64,000 nucleotides of DNA from NCBI RefSeq assembly GCF_018130615.1, contig NZ_JAFCKB010000008.1, positions 213,501 through 277,500 of the forward strand. Direction: 5' to 3'. A model generated the notes under the pieces. The model was not told the origin of the DNA and did not search any database. It saw only the letters and a program-made list of their open reading frames with translations. Each line of letters opens with the position of its first letter. Position 1 is the first letter of the stretch. Shown here in pieces: positions 1-9,954 of this stretch. The stretch comes from Bradyrhizobium manausense. GTDB taxonomy: Bacteria > Pseudomonadota > Alphaproteobacteria > Rhizobiales > Xanthobacteraceae. Position numbers and translations under genes: made by a program.

Positions 1-1
1 C

Positions 2-100
2 GACGAGATCGCCGGCGTCTTTTCCGGCATCGCCATGAGCCTGAACGCTTTGGTCACCTCGTTCCTGGTCCCCCTGATGGTGACCCTGCTGGTGCGATGA
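2..100 (+). CDS. LrgB/CidB-family membrane protein, C-terminal end only
   Basis: Only the last 32 codons are inside the window; the gene enters from the left edge in frame 2 and stops with TGA at 98-100. The visible residues include GVFSGIAMSLNALVTS, which resembles the conserved C-terminal G-x-x-A-G-x-A-M-x-L-N-G region of LrgB/CidB antiholin-like proteins. The end is strongly hydrophobic, as expected for the last membrane helix. LrgB-type proteins are inner-membrane proteins linked to murein hydrolase control or to export of small metabolites. Assignment rests on a short tail, so it is moderate. Confidence 0.55.
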   Translation, partial: DEIAGVFSGIAMSLNALVTSFLVPLMVTLLVR

Positions 101-187
101 CATCGTCGCCGCGACACTCTATATGGAACGTAACATTTTCCGGTTCCCGGCCGTAACTGCTGGCGGTGGGACGAAACGGGACGAGAT

Positions 188-862
188 ATGACGGGATTTA
201 GGAATAAAGGCCTCAATGGCGTTGGCCCGGTGCCCTCCCGGCGAGCGGCGCTGAAATTGATCGGGGCTGGTGCGCTGGCGGCTGGTGGAACCAGATTTGC
301 CCTCGCAGCCACCGATGATGACGAGGTGCTGACCGAAGCTAAGGTGCTGCGCGATCCCGACGTTCCCGTCGCCGGCAATCCCGATGGTAACATCAGCATC
401 ATCGAGTGGTCCGACTACAATTGTCCCTATTGCCGTAAGCTCGAACCCGAGTTGCGCCAGGTCGTCCAGGACGATGGCAAGGTCCGGCTGGTTTTGAAGG
501 ACTGGCCGATCCTCGGACCTGTCTCCGTGACGGCTGCTCGCATTGCGCTCGCGGCGAAATTCCAGGGCAAATACCATCAGGCCCATGACGCCATGATGGG
601 CGTCAGCTCGCGCCTGACCGAGTCGCGCATCAACGAGCTGCTCGCATCCGTCGGGGTCGACATGGATCGCCTCAAGAGCGACCTCGCCGCGCATGGCAAG
701 GACATCGATGTGGTCCTCAAGCGCAACAACGACCAGGCAGAGGCCTTCGGCTTCCGGGGCACGCCGTCCTTCATCGTCGGCAAGTACCGCGTTCCGGGCG
801 TGCTCAGCATGAACGAATTCGAGCAGGTCATCGCCGACGCCCGCAAGGCCAAGATGAACTGA
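188..862 (+). CDS. DsbA-family thiol:disulfide protein, Tat-type signal
   Basis: 224-aa exported thioredoxin-fold protein. The N-terminus has a twin-arginine stretch (SRRAALKLIG, residues 17-26) followed by a hydrophobic run ending in ALA around residue 40, which suggests Tat export. The active site is C79-P-Y-C82, and the cis-proline loop appears as GTPSF near residue 196. The helical insert between the two thioredoxin halves matches the DsbA/DSBA-like oxidoreductase family. The likely role is disulfide formation or isomerisation in the periplasm. ATG start at 188 is preceded by GGGACGAG. No partner gene such as dsbB is adjacent, so the redox partner is unknown. Confidence 0.85.
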   Translation: MTGFRNKGLNGVGPVPSRRAALKLIGAGALAAGGTRFALAATDDDEVLTEAKVLRDPDVPVAGNPDGNISIIEWSDYNCPYCRKLEPELRQVVQDDGKVRLVLKDWPILGPVSVTAARIALAAKFQGKYHQAHDAMMGVSSRLTESRINELLASVGVDMDRLKSDLAAHGKDIDVVLKRNNDQAEAFGFRGTPSFIVGKYRVPGVLSMNEFEQVIADARKAKMN

Positions 863-946
863 CGTATCGCTGAGCCGATCACGACCAGGAGAAAGGCGCC
901 GCCGCGGATCCGCGACGGCGCCTTGTTCATGTCGGGTCGAACCGAT

Positions 947-1153
947 TTACTTCGACGAGATCCGGACCCAGTCCTTGTGCGCGCGGTCGCGCAACGCGTC
1001 CCAGTCGGCCTTCGCGACATCCCAGTTCACGATAGTGCGATTGGTGACCGCGACCTCGCCATTGGCGACTGACGACGTCTGCATGGAATCATAGACATAG
1101 ACGCCGCAAGCGAGCAGCAGCGCGCCCAAAATCATTCCGAGAAAAGTCTGCAT
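947..1153 (-). CDS. Small single-pass membrane protein, unknown function
   Basis: 68-aa protein starting at ATG 1153 behind a clear GGAGG ribosome binding site. Residues 1-20 form one hydrophobic helix (MQTFLGMILGALLLACGVYV), followed by a polar tail rich in D, W and R/K. The likely layout is an N-terminal anchor with a short soluble tail. I do not recognise a named family. It is convergent with the DsbA-like gene and lies upstream of the esterase on the same strand, with an 82-bp gap to it. Coding status is supported by the start site and ordinary codon use. Confidence 0.6.
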   Translation of the reverse strand: MQTFLGMILGALLLACGVYVYDSMQTSSVANGEVAVTNRTIVNWDVAKADWDALRDRAHKDWVRISSK

Positions 1154-1235
1154 GGCGAACCTCCGGTGACGGGCGGATAACGTCGGCCCACAGTGATGGT
1201 TCCGCGACAGTGCGGCGCAGGTAAGGACACTTCGT

Positions 1236-2306
1236 TCACGCCCCGTTCAGCCATTGCAGCAGCTCCGCGTTGATCTCACGCGGATAGGTGTGACTGAGAT
1301 CGTCGATCTCGCGGTAGGTGACCTCAGCGCCGGCGGCGGCGAGCGCTCCCTGCGTCTGCCGCGCGGTCTGCACCGGAAACATCCAGTCGAGCTTGCCATG
1401 GGTGATGAAGACCGGCAGGCCCTGCAGGCGCGAGGCGTCGGCCATCTCCGCCAGCAACGGATGGAAGGTTGCCGACACCGGCGCAAGATGAGTGAAGGGC
1501 GAGGCGCCATCGAGTCCGCTGACATAGCAGAAGGTACCGCCGTCGCTCATGCCGGTCAGCAGCATGCGCGAGGCGTCAACGTTCCAGCGGTCGCGCACGG
1601 TTTCGAGGATGCGCATGAGGTTGGGCGTGTCGGTGTCGTCACCCATCAGCGCCCAGGTCTGCCCGGTCGCAGTCGGCGCCACCAGGATCGCACCTGAGCT
1701 GCGGGCATCGCGCAACCAGCTCCACAGGAAGCCGCGGCCATTGCCGCTGCCGCCATGCAGCGCCATCACCAGAGGCCAGTCGCGATCGGGCGTGTAGTAT
1801 TCGGGCACATAGACCGAGAAGCCGCCGCGGCTGCCGGGCTCGTTGTGATCGTGGTGGATGCCGGTGTGCTCGCCCGCGCCGACCTCGAGCCGTGACAGCA
1901 GCGCTTCATTCCCGCGATTGGCGCCGTTGAGGAAGAAGTTGCTGACCGGCGGAAATTGCGCCGACAGCGGATACAGTGCCTCCTGCGCGCGCGGCAGATG
2001 GCGCAGCGCGCGGAACACCGCGACGAGATCGCCGTTGCCGCGCTCGACGTCGCGGATGCCGGCAAAGGCCGCGAGCGTCTCGTTGCAGGCGCGATCGAGC
2101 CGCTCGCGCAGTCCGGCGAACTGCTCCGGCCACGCGCCAGTTGCTGCGTGTGCCGACCGTAGCGCATGATCCGGTGCGCCGATGGCATTCATCACCGAGG
2201 CGAAGGCCGGCGGATGCAAATGCCGGGTGAAGTAACCGAGCGCCTCCAGCGCATTGAGCAGCGGCGGGAGCACGGCTACGATGTCGTCAACGACGGCCTC
2301 GGTCAT
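1236..2306 (-). CDS. Alpha/beta hydrolase (phospholipase/carboxylesterase type)
   Basis: 356-aa hydrolase. An N-terminal helical region (about 1-155) precedes an alpha/beta-hydrolase core. In the core, HGGSG (184-188) fits the oxyanion loop, GMSDGG (252-257) is the nucleophile elbow with Ser254, Asp307 lies in HGKLDWMFP, and His339 in LSHTYP completes a plausible triad. The pattern resembles dienelactone-hydrolase or polyhydroxyalkanoate-depolymerase-like esterases. There is no signal peptide, so it is probably cytoplasmic. It starts 28 bp after the stop of the upstream HtrA-like gene on the same strand, so the two are likely co-transcribed. The substrate cannot be told from sequence. Confidence 0.8.
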   Translation of the reverse strand: MTEAVVDDIVAVLPPLLNALEALGYFTRHLHPPAFASVMNAIGAPDHALRSAHAATGAWPEQFAGLRERLDRACNETLAAFAGIRDVERGNGDLVAVFRALRHLPRAQEALYPLSAQFPPVSNFFLNGANRGNEALLSRLEVGAGEHTGIHHDHNEPGSRGGFSVYVPEYYTPDRDWPLVMALHGGSGNGRGFLWSWLRDARSSGAILVAPTATGQTWALMGDDTDTPNLMRILETVRDRWNVDASRMLLTGMSDGGTFCYVSGLDGASPFTHLAPVSATFHPLLAEMADASRLQGLPVFITHGKLDWMFPVQTARQTQGALAAAGAEVTYREIDDLSHTYPREINAELLQWLNGA

Positions 2307-2334
2307 CGCCGCTTCCTATGCTGGATTGAAGCTG

Positions 2335-3324
2335 TCAGTGCAGTTTCGGCGCCTTCAGAAGCTTGAAGCGATCGGTCGACGTCACGGTCACGTCGAAGGT
2401 GACACCCTCATGATGCGCGGTGCCTTGATGATGCACGGTGAGAGGCACATCGACGCCGGCGGGGCCGAGGGCCCACATCTTCTTGTAGAAGGCTGTCTGG
2501 CTCGTCACTTTCTCGCCGTCGACCGCAAGGATCACGTCGCCGGTCTTGAGCTCCGCGCGCGCAGCCGGGCCATTGGTCGAGATCCCGATCACCACCACGC
2601 GGTTGTCGATCTCGGTCGAGAAGAGTCCGAGCCATGGCCGGGCAGGCTTGTTGACGCGGCCGAATTTGCGGAGATCGTCGAGGATCGGCTTCAAGAGGTC
2701 GATCGGCACGACCATGTTGACATGCTCGGCCTTGCCGTCGCGTTCACGCTCGAGCTGGAGCGAGCCGATGCCGATCAGTTCGCCGCGCTCGTTGATCAAC
2801 CCGGTGCCGCCCCAATTCGGATGGGCGGGATAGGTGAACAAGGCTTCGTCGAGCAGATACTCCCAGTAACCCGCGAACTCCTGCTTGGCGACGATCTGGC
2901 TCGCGACCGATCGCGTCCGTCCCCCGGCGCCGCCGACCACGACGCGGTCGCCGAGCCGTGTGTCCGCCGATGAGCCGAGCGGCAATGGCTCGATGTCGAG
3001 CGGGCCGAGCGCCTGCACCAGGCCGAAGCCGGTGACGGCATCGAAGCCGAGCACATGTCCTTCCACCACGCGCCCGTCGCCGAGATGAAGCCACACCGAT
3101 TCCGCCTCGGTGATCAGATAGCCGATGGTCAGCACCAGCCCGTCATCGATCACGACGCCGTTGCCGGCGCGCTCGGTGCCGAGCGTTTCGGCGCTAAAGG
3201 CGTCCGGCGGGATGATGGCGTGTAGACCGACGACGGAGGCGAGCGCACGGTTGAGGTCGAAGCCGTAATCGCTCGCACGCGGCTGATTGGCCGGCGGCAC
3301 TCTCCATTCGGTCAGAACGGTCAT
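2335..3324 (-). CDS. HtrA/S1C-like trypsin-fold protein with PDZ domain, catalytic triad lost
   Basis: 329-aa protein with a trypsin-like domain (about 30-215) and a C-terminal PDZ domain (about 229-315; WLGLF, then NGPAARAELKTGDVILAVDG). The fold signature is clear: GNGVVIDDGLVLT, then DAVTGFGLVQ, then NWGGTGLINERGELIGIG. Aligned by eye with HtrA/DegP motifs, the catalytic His is Tyr69 (LTIGYLI for TNAHVV), the Asp is Gly99, and the Ser position is Gly172 (NWGGTGL for GNSGGPL). It is therefore probably not a serine protease, but a binding or scaffold protein. There is no signal peptide. ATG at 3324 follows AGGAGA at good spacing. It lies upstream of the esterase in a likely two-gene unit. 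Confidence 0.85.
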   Translation of the reverse strand: MTVLTEWRVPPANQPRASDYGFDLNRALASVVGLHAIIPPDAFSAETLGTERAGNGVVIDDGLVLTIGYLITEAESVWLHLGDGRVVEGHVLGFDAVTGFGLVQALGPLDIEPLPLGSSADTRLGDRVVVGGAGGRTRSVASQIVAKQEFAGYWEYLLDEALFTYPAHPNWGGTGLINERGELIGIGSLQLERERDGKAEHVNMVVPIDLLKPILDDLRKFGRVNKPARPWLGLFSTEIDNRVVVIGISTNGPAARAELKTGDVILAVDGEKVTSQTAFYKKMWALGPAGVDVPLTVHHQGTAHHEGVTFDVTVTSTDRFKLLKAPKLH

Positions 3325-3623
3325 GGAGTTCTCCTGATTTGCGAGCGCGATCCCTTCGCCGCAAGAGGAGCGCGCGCGAAGCAGAGGTAATTTAAGCCGA
3401 GGGCGGTCGTCTTGAAAGACTTGACCTCAACTATTCCGGACGCTGTCGGCTCAATTCAATGATCGTGCCAGGAACTGCCGGTGCTCATCGCGGTGGCAAC
3501 GTGCCGGACCGAGGGGTGGTCGCGCCGGCCGCATGGCTGATGTCCGGCGAGCCGCTGGTCGTTCTCGGGTGAAGCTGCTAACCATTGCCGCTTCGTTTGA
3601 CCAAGAGATCACGGACCGAAGCA
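3325..3623. other. Divergent intergenic region, no gene seen
   Basis: 299-bp gap between the HtrA-like gene on the minus strand and the M20 amidohydrolase on the plus strand. It must hold promoters for both directions. I see no convincing RNA gene, repeat or operator. In-frame codons extend upstream of 3624 from a TTG at 3585, but they lack a convincing ribosome binding site and do not look like part of the M20 family. Confidence 0.5.
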
Positions 3624-5042
3624 ATGGACAACCGCAGCGACATCTGGCGTGGCATCGACACGATCAAGGGGCGTTTCATCGACCTCAGCGACAAGGTCTG
3701 GGGCATGCCCGAAGTCTGCTACACCGAGGCACGCTCCGCCGCCGAGCATCTCGCCGAGCTGCGCCACCAGGGTTTCCGCATCACCGAGAAGGTCGCAGGC
3801 ATTCCGACTGCTGTGATGGGCGAATGGGGCGAGGGCGGTCCGGTCATCGCCTTCATGGGTGAATATGATGCGTTGCCGGGCCTCAGCCAGGAGGCAGGCG
3901 TTGCCGAGCATCGTCCGGTCGAGACTGGCGGCCATGGCCATGGCTGTGGTCACAATCTGCTCGGTTCCGCGGCGCTGCTGGCGGCAACTGCAGTGAAGGA
4001 CTGGCTCGCCGAGAACAAGGTGCCCGGTCGCGTGCGCTATTACGGTTGTCCGGCCGAAGAGGGCGGCGCAGCCAAAGCCTTCATGGTACGCTTCGGCGCG
4101 TTCGAGGACGCCGATATTGCCATCACCTGGCATCCGCACAGCTTCTGGGAAGTCGCGGTGACGCCGTCGCTCGCCAACACCCGTGCCGACTTCATCTTCA
4201 CCGGCCGCACCTCGCATGCGGCTGCTTCGCCCCATCTCGGCCGCTCCGCGCTCGATGCGGTGGAGCTGATGAATGTCGGTGTGAACTACATGCGCGAGCA
4301 CATGCCGAGCGACGCGCGCGTGCATTACGCGCTGCTCGACACCGGCGGAATTGCACCCAACGTGGTGCAGGCCCACGCCCGCGTGCGTTATTCCATTCGA
4401 GCCCGTGATCTCCCCGGCATGAACGAGCTGGTCGGGCGCGTCAGCAAGATCGCAGACGGCGCGGCCCTGATGACCGAGACCAAGGTGGAGATGAAGATCA
4501 TCTCCGCGGTCTCCAACATCCTGCCGAACACGCCGCTGGAGCAGGCGCTGCATCGGGTCATGGAAGAGCTCGGACCGCCGCATTTCGACGACGCCGACAA
4601 GGGCTTTGCCGGCCAGATCCGCGCGACGCTGACCGACAAGGACATCGCGTCGGTCTATTACGCGATCGGCATGGAGCCGACCGATCGGCCGCTGGCCGAC
4701 TTCCTGGTGCCGCTGGACGCCAAGCGCAACCCGCTGGTCGGTTCGACCGACGTGGGTGACGTGAGCTGGGTGGTGCCGACCGTACAGGTTCACGCACCAA
4801 CGGTTGCAATCGGCACGCCTTTTCACACCTGGCAGGTTGTGGCGCAGGGCAAGAGCCCGCATGCCCACAAGGCGATGGTGCAGGCGGCCAAGGCCATGGC
4901 CGGCCTCGGCATCAAGGCGTTGACCGAGCCGGATCTGATCAAGGCCGCGAAGGCGGATCTGACGAAGCGGACGGCCAAAACGCCTTATGTTTGCCCGCTG
5001 CCGGATCACGTCGCGCCGCCGCTCAATATGTCCGTGGCGTAG
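3624..5042 (+). CDS. M20 amidohydrolase, p-aminobenzoyl-glutamate hydrolase subunit B-like
   Basis: 472-aa metal-dependent amidohydrolase. Family motifs are GEYDALPGLSQ, the metal-binding HGHGCGHNLLG, CPAEEGG with the general-base glutamate, the dimerisation-domain motif GRTSHAAASP, and STDVGDVSW near the C-terminus. The last motif is typical of AbgB-like members. The enzyme would cleave an amide bond between an acyl or aryl group and an amino acid, in the cytoplasm. The ATG at 3624 was chosen because homologous sequence begins there. The next gene, 261 bp downstream, starts a peptide-type ABC importer, so the hydrolase probably acts on what that system brings in. The exact substrate is unproven. 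Confidence 0.85.
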   Translation: MDNRSDIWRGIDTIKGRFIDLSDKVWGMPEVCYTEARSAAEHLAELRHQGFRITEKVAGIPTAVMGEWGEGGPVIAFMGEYDALPGLSQEAGVAEHRPVETGGHGHGCGHNLLGSAALLAATAVKDWLAENKVPGRVRYYGCPAEEGGAAKAFMVRFGAFEDADIAITWHPHSFWEVAVTPSLANTRADFIFTGRTSHAAASPHLGRSALDAVELMNVGVNYMREHMPSDARVHYALLDTGGIAPNVVQAHARVRYSIRARDLPGMNELVGRVSKIADGAALMTETKVEMKIISAVSNILPNTPLEQALHRVMEELGPPHFDDADKGFAGQIRATLTDKDIASVYYAIGMEPTDRPLADFLVPLDAKRNPLVGSTDVGDVSWVVPTVQVHAPTVAIGTPFHTWQVVAQGKSPHAHKAMVQAAKAMAGLGIKALTEPDLIKAAKADLTKRTAKTPYVCPLPDHVAPPLNMSVA

Positions 5043-5303
5043 AATTCCATCTCGATACTTCGTCTGATCTCGCGAACAAATTTTTCGCAGTGCAACTTGG
5101 TTTCCTGCGGATTTTGACGCCGGAATGCCGAACCGTTGGGCTGCGGAACGAAGTTTTGCCCAACGGACAGCCAGAACATCGTTCGCACACACACGGTCGC
5201 AGTTGACGCGCGGCCTATTCAGTGTGCCATCTACGGCCAGTCAAAACTCGGCGGCCGTCCCGCGGCCGCCTGCATCCATACGGGAACCAGACGGGGGACA
5301 ACC

Positions 5304-7094
5304 ATGCTGGACAAAGAACTGCGTTCGATGATCGGTGACGTGAAGGACGGGCGGATGGATCGCCGTACCTTCATCCAGCGCCTGGCCGCCGTCGGCCTGA
5401 CGGCCCCACTCGCCAACCAGCTTCTCTCGATCGGCGGCGTTGCGATGGCACAGAGCCCGGTCCCGTATCCGCCGACCAAGCGTGGCGGTGGTGGTCCGCT
5501 CAAATTGTTGTGGTGGCAGGGGCCGACCCTGCTCAATCCGCATTTCGCCACCGGCACAAAGGATCAGGACGGCTCGCGCCTGTTCTACGAGCCGCTCGCA
5601 AGCTGGGACGTCGAGGGCAACCTCAATCCGATTCTCGCCGCTGAAATTCCGTCGGTCGCGAACGGCGGCCTCGCAGCCGATGGCAAGTCGGTGACCTGGA
5701 AGATCAAGCCGGGCGTCAAATGGCATGACGGCAAGCCCCTGACGGCCGACGATGTCGTGTTCACCTGGGAATATGCCAGTGATCCTGCCACGGCCGCCGT
5801 CTCCATCAGCACCTACGCCGACATGACGGTCGAAAAGGTGGCTGACCTTACCGTCCGTATCCTGTTCAAGAATCCAACGCCGTTCTGGGCCAATGCCTTC
5901 GTCGGCGCTTACGGCTGCATCATTCCGAAACATCTGTTTGCGGACTACAAGGGATCGAAATCCCGCGAGGCGCCGACCAACCTGGCTCCGGTCGGTACCG
6001 GGCCCTACAAATTCGTCGAGTTCAAGCCGGGCGATCTGGTCCGCGGCCAGCTCAATCCCGACTATCACATGCCCAACAGGCCGTATTTCGACACCATCGA
6101 CATGAAGGGCGGCGGCGATGCCGTCTCCGCGGCACGGGCCGTGATCCAAACCGGAGAATTTGATTTCGCCTGGAACATGCAGGTCGAAGACGAGGTGCTG
6201 CTGCGTCTGGAGAAGGGCGGCAAGGGCAAGACGGTCTATGCGACCGGTGGCGACATCGAGTTCATTGCGATCAACTTCACCGACCCCAATGCCGAGGTCG
6301 ACGGGGAGCGGTCGTCGATGAAGACCAAGCACCCGATCCTGTCGGACCCGAACGTTCGCAAGGCGCTGGCGCTCCTCGTCGACCGCGAGTCGGTCAAGAA
6401 GGCGATCTACGGCCGCGCCGGGCGCACCACGGCGAATTATCTCAACGGTCCCGAAAAGTTCGTCTCCAAGAACACCTCCTGGGAATTCAGCGTCGAGAAG
6501 GCGTCGAAGTTGCTGGAGGACGCCGGCTGGAAGGTCGGTGCGGACGGCATCCGTGAGAAGGATGGAAAGAAGCTGAAGCTTCTCTACCAGACCTCGACCA
6601 ACGGCCCGCGGCAGAAGACCCAGGCCATCGTCAAGCAGGCCTGCCAGAAGGCCGGCATCGACGTCGAACTGAAATCCGTCGTCGCCTCGGTGTTCTTCTC
6701 GTCTGACGTTGCCAACCCCGACACCTACTCGAAGTTTTATGCCGACATCGAGGAATTCCAGATCCCGATGACCCAGCCGGATCCGGCCCTGCACATGCGG
6801 CGCTATATCTCCGCCAACGTAGCCACCAAGGAGAACAAGTGGCAGGGCCCCAATTTCCCGCGTTACGTCAACAAGGAGTTTGACGAGGCGATTGCGGCGG
6901 CCGAGACCGAGACCGACCTGGTCAAGCGCGCGGCGCTCTACATCAAGTGCAATGACTTGTTGTGGCAGGACACCGTGTTCATCCCGGTGATGCACCGTCT
7001 TGTGGTGGATGCCAGCGCCAATGCGCTGCGGCCGGTCATCTCGGGCTGGGCCAACCGGACCGATAACATCCAGGACTGGTACCGGGAGGCGTGA
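5304..7094 (+). CDS. ABC transporter peptide-type substrate-binding protein (SBP family 5)
   Basis: 596-aa periplasmic binding protein. The N-terminus carries a Tat-type signal (DRRTFIQRLAAVGLTAPLA) with cleavage likely near AMAQS. The body has family 5 (DppA/OppA) features such as KPGVKWHDGKPLTADDVVFTWE and the NVRKALALLVDRE segment. ATG 5304 is preceded by GGGGGA at good spacing, and a longer upstream frame has no such support. It is the first gene of a five-gene importer, followed 22 bp later by the permease. Ligands of this family include di- and oligopeptides, but also nickel, glutathione and opines, so the substrate stays open. Confidence 0.9.
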   Translation: MLDKELRSMIGDVKDGRMDRRTFIQRLAAVGLTAPLANQLLSIGGVAMAQSPVPYPPTKRGGGGPLKLLWWQGPTLLNPHFATGTKDQDGSRLFYEPLASWDVEGNLNPILAAEIPSVANGGLAADGKSVTWKIKPGVKWHDGKPLTADDVVFTWEYASDPATAAVSISTYADMTVEKVADLTVRILFKNPTPFWANAFVGAYGCIIPKHLFADYKGSKSREAPTNLAPVGTGPYKFVEFKPGDLVRGQLNPDYHMPNRPYFDTIDMKGGGDAVSAARAVIQTGEFDFAWNMQVEDEVLLRLEKGGKGKTVYATGGDIEFIAINFTDPNAEVDGERSSMKTKHPILSDPNVRKALALLVDRESVKKAIYGRAGRTTANYLNGPEKFVSKNTSWEFSVEKASKLLEDAGWKVGADGIREKDGKKLKLLYQTSTNGPRQKTQAIVKQACQKAGIDVELKSVVASVFFSSDVANPDTYSKFYADIEEFQIPMTQPDPALHMRRYISANVATKENKWQGPNFPRYVNKEFDEAIAAAETETDLVKRAALYIKCNDLLWQDTVFIPVMHRLVVDASANALRPVISGWANRTDNIQDWYREA

Positions 7095-7116
7095 TCGTAG
7101 GCCGGGATCCTCCGCC

Positions 7117-8076
7117 ATGAGCCAGTATGTCCTGCGCCGCCTTCTGATTGCCGTTCCGAGCCTGCTGGCGATTTCGCTCGTCCTGTTCGTCGTCCTGGCG
7201 CTTGCGCCAGGCGATCCCTTCAGCGAGCTCGCGACCAATCCGAACGTGCCGCCCGAAGTGCAGGCCGCGCTTCGGGCCAAGTTCGGCCTCGACGATCCGA
7301 TCTACCTTCGCTACCTGCACTGGCTCAACGCCATGCTGCACGGCGACTGGGGCTTCTCCTTCGTCAGCCGGATGAACGTGGACACGCTCATCCTGCAGCG
7401 CCTGCCGGCCACGCTCTACGTGATCGGCTCGGCGCAGATCCTGGCGCTGCTGATTGCGATTCCCGTCGGCGTCTATGCGGCCACCAAGCCCTATTCGCTG
7501 TTCGACCAGATCGCGAACACGCTCGCCTTTGTCGGCTTCTCGCTGCCGACCTTCTTCACCGGCATCCTGTTCATCCTGATCTTCTCGGTTACCCTGGACT
7601 GGCTGCCTTTCGTCTACTCCACGGACATCAAGGCGACCGGCATCCGTTGGGTGCTCGAAATGATCCGGCAGGCGATCATGCCGGTGGCGGTGCTCGGCCT
7701 GTTCCAGGCGGCGTCGATGACGCGCTTCGTGCGCTCGGCGATGCTCGACGTGATCCGGCTCGACTACGTCACCACGGCGCGCGCCAAGGGCCTCGGCCAG
7801 GCCACGGTCATCGTCAAGCATGTGATGCGCAACGCCATGATCCCGGTCGTCACGCTGATCGCGCTGCAGATGCCCGCCGTTTTCGGCGGCGCCATCGTCA
7901 CCGAGCAGATCTTCCGCATTCCGGGTATCGGCTCGCTTCTGATCTCCTCCATCCTTTCCAACGACACGCCGGTGGTGATGGCCGTCACCTTCGTCTTTGC
8001 GTGCCTGGTGGTGCTGTTCAATCTCATCGCGGACGTCCTTTATGGCTGGCTTGACCCTCGCATCTCCCTCCGCTGA
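7117..8076 (+). CDS. ABC transporter permease, DppB/GsiC type
   Basis: 319-aa inner-membrane permease starting at MSQYVLRRLL, the usual N-terminus of DppB-like proteins. It has about six hydrophobic helices. The EAA loop appears as DYVTTARAKGLGQATVIVKH, where the ATPase subunits dock. The start at ATG 7117 follows the binding-protein gene by 22 bp, and the 3' end overlaps the next permease by 35 bp. It should pair with the DppC-type protein to form the channel. Confidence 0.9.
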   Translation: MSQYVLRRLLIAVPSLLAISLVLFVVLALAPGDPFSELATNPNVPPEVQAALRAKFGLDDPIYLRYLHWLNAMLHGDWGFSFVSRMNVDTLILQRLPATLYVIGSAQILALLIAIPVGVYAATKPYSLFDQIANTLAFVGFSLPTFFTGILFILIFSVTLDWLPFVYSTDIKATGIRWVLEMIRQAIMPVAVLGLFQAASMTRFVRSAMLDVIRLDYVTTARAKGLGQATVIVKHVMRNAMIPVVTLIALQMPAVFGGAIVTEQIFRIPGIGSLLISSILSNDTPVVMAVTFVFACLVVLFNLIADVLYGWLDPRISLR

Positions 8077-8958
8077 GCGGGGCGTCTACTCGCCCTGGCG
8101 CGAGACGTGGCGGCGCTACAGCCGCCACAAGCTCGCCGTCGTCAGCGCGTTCCTGCTGCTCGTCCTGATCCTGGCGGTCGTGGTCGGTCCCTTCATCTGG
8201 CGCGTCAAGATCAACGACATCGACATCGTGGCCGGCCTGCAGGGGCCGTCGCTGACCCATCCCTTCGGCACCGACGACCTCGGCCAGGACATCCTGGCGC
8301 GCATGATCTATGGCGGGCGAATTTCACTCGCGGTCGGGCTCGCTGCGATGCTGGTGTCGGTGTTCATCGGCACGCTGATCGGCGCGCTCGCCGGCATGTC
8401 GCGCGGCGCGCTGGGTCACGGATTGATGTGGCTCACCGATCTCTTTCTGTCGCTGCCGCAACTGCCGCTGCTCCTGCTGCTGATCTATCTCTTCCGGGAC
8501 GGGCTGAAGCAGGTGTTCGGCCCTGAAGGCGGCATCTTCATCCTGATCGTGCTCGTGATCGGCGGCCTGCGCTGGATGCCGGTCGCGCGTCTCGTCCGCG
8601 CGCAGTTCCTGTCGATCCGCGAAAAGGAGTTCGTCGAGGCCGCGCGCGCGCTCGGTGCCAGCCCGGTGCGACAGGTGGTGAAGCACATCCTGCCCAATGC
8701 GCTCGGTCCGGTGATCATCGCCGGCACGATCGACGTTGCGGCCGCGATCATCGCGGAATCGACGCTGTCCTTCCTCGGCCTCGGCTTTCCGCCGGATACC
8801 CCGACCTGGGGCCGGCTGCTGTTCGACGCCAAGGACTTTCTCGACATCGGCCCGCACTGGGCCTTGTTTCCGGGCGGCGCGATCTTCATCGCGGTGGTCG
8901 CCATCAACTTCATCGGCGACGGTCTGCGTGACGCGCTCGATGCGCGACGGGTGATCTG

Positions 8959-8959
<1 letters not shown>
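8042..8959 (+). CDS. ABC transporter permease, DppC type
   Basis: 305-aa second permease. The N-terminal [20 protein letters not shown] segment is typical of the DppC/OppC N-terminal domain, then comes [20 protein letters not shown], a hallmark of this family. The EAA loop reads [20 protein letters not shown]. The ATG at 8042 lies inside the end of the preceding permease gene in another frame, an overlap that favours coupled translation. Its TGA overlaps the ATG of the next ATPase by one base (ATGG after CTG). Confidence 0.9.

Positions 8960-9950
<991 letters not shown>

Positions 9951-9954
<4 letters not shown>

Noticed and set aside
2335-3324. Annotating the HtrA-like gene as an active serine protease
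   Set aside because: The three catalytic positions are Tyr, Gly and Gly by motif alignment.
5241-7280. Long minus-strand frame opposite the ABC binding-protein gene
   Set aside because: It is composed of unusual, R/G/D-rich sequence typical of an antisense frame; the plus-strand gene is well supported.
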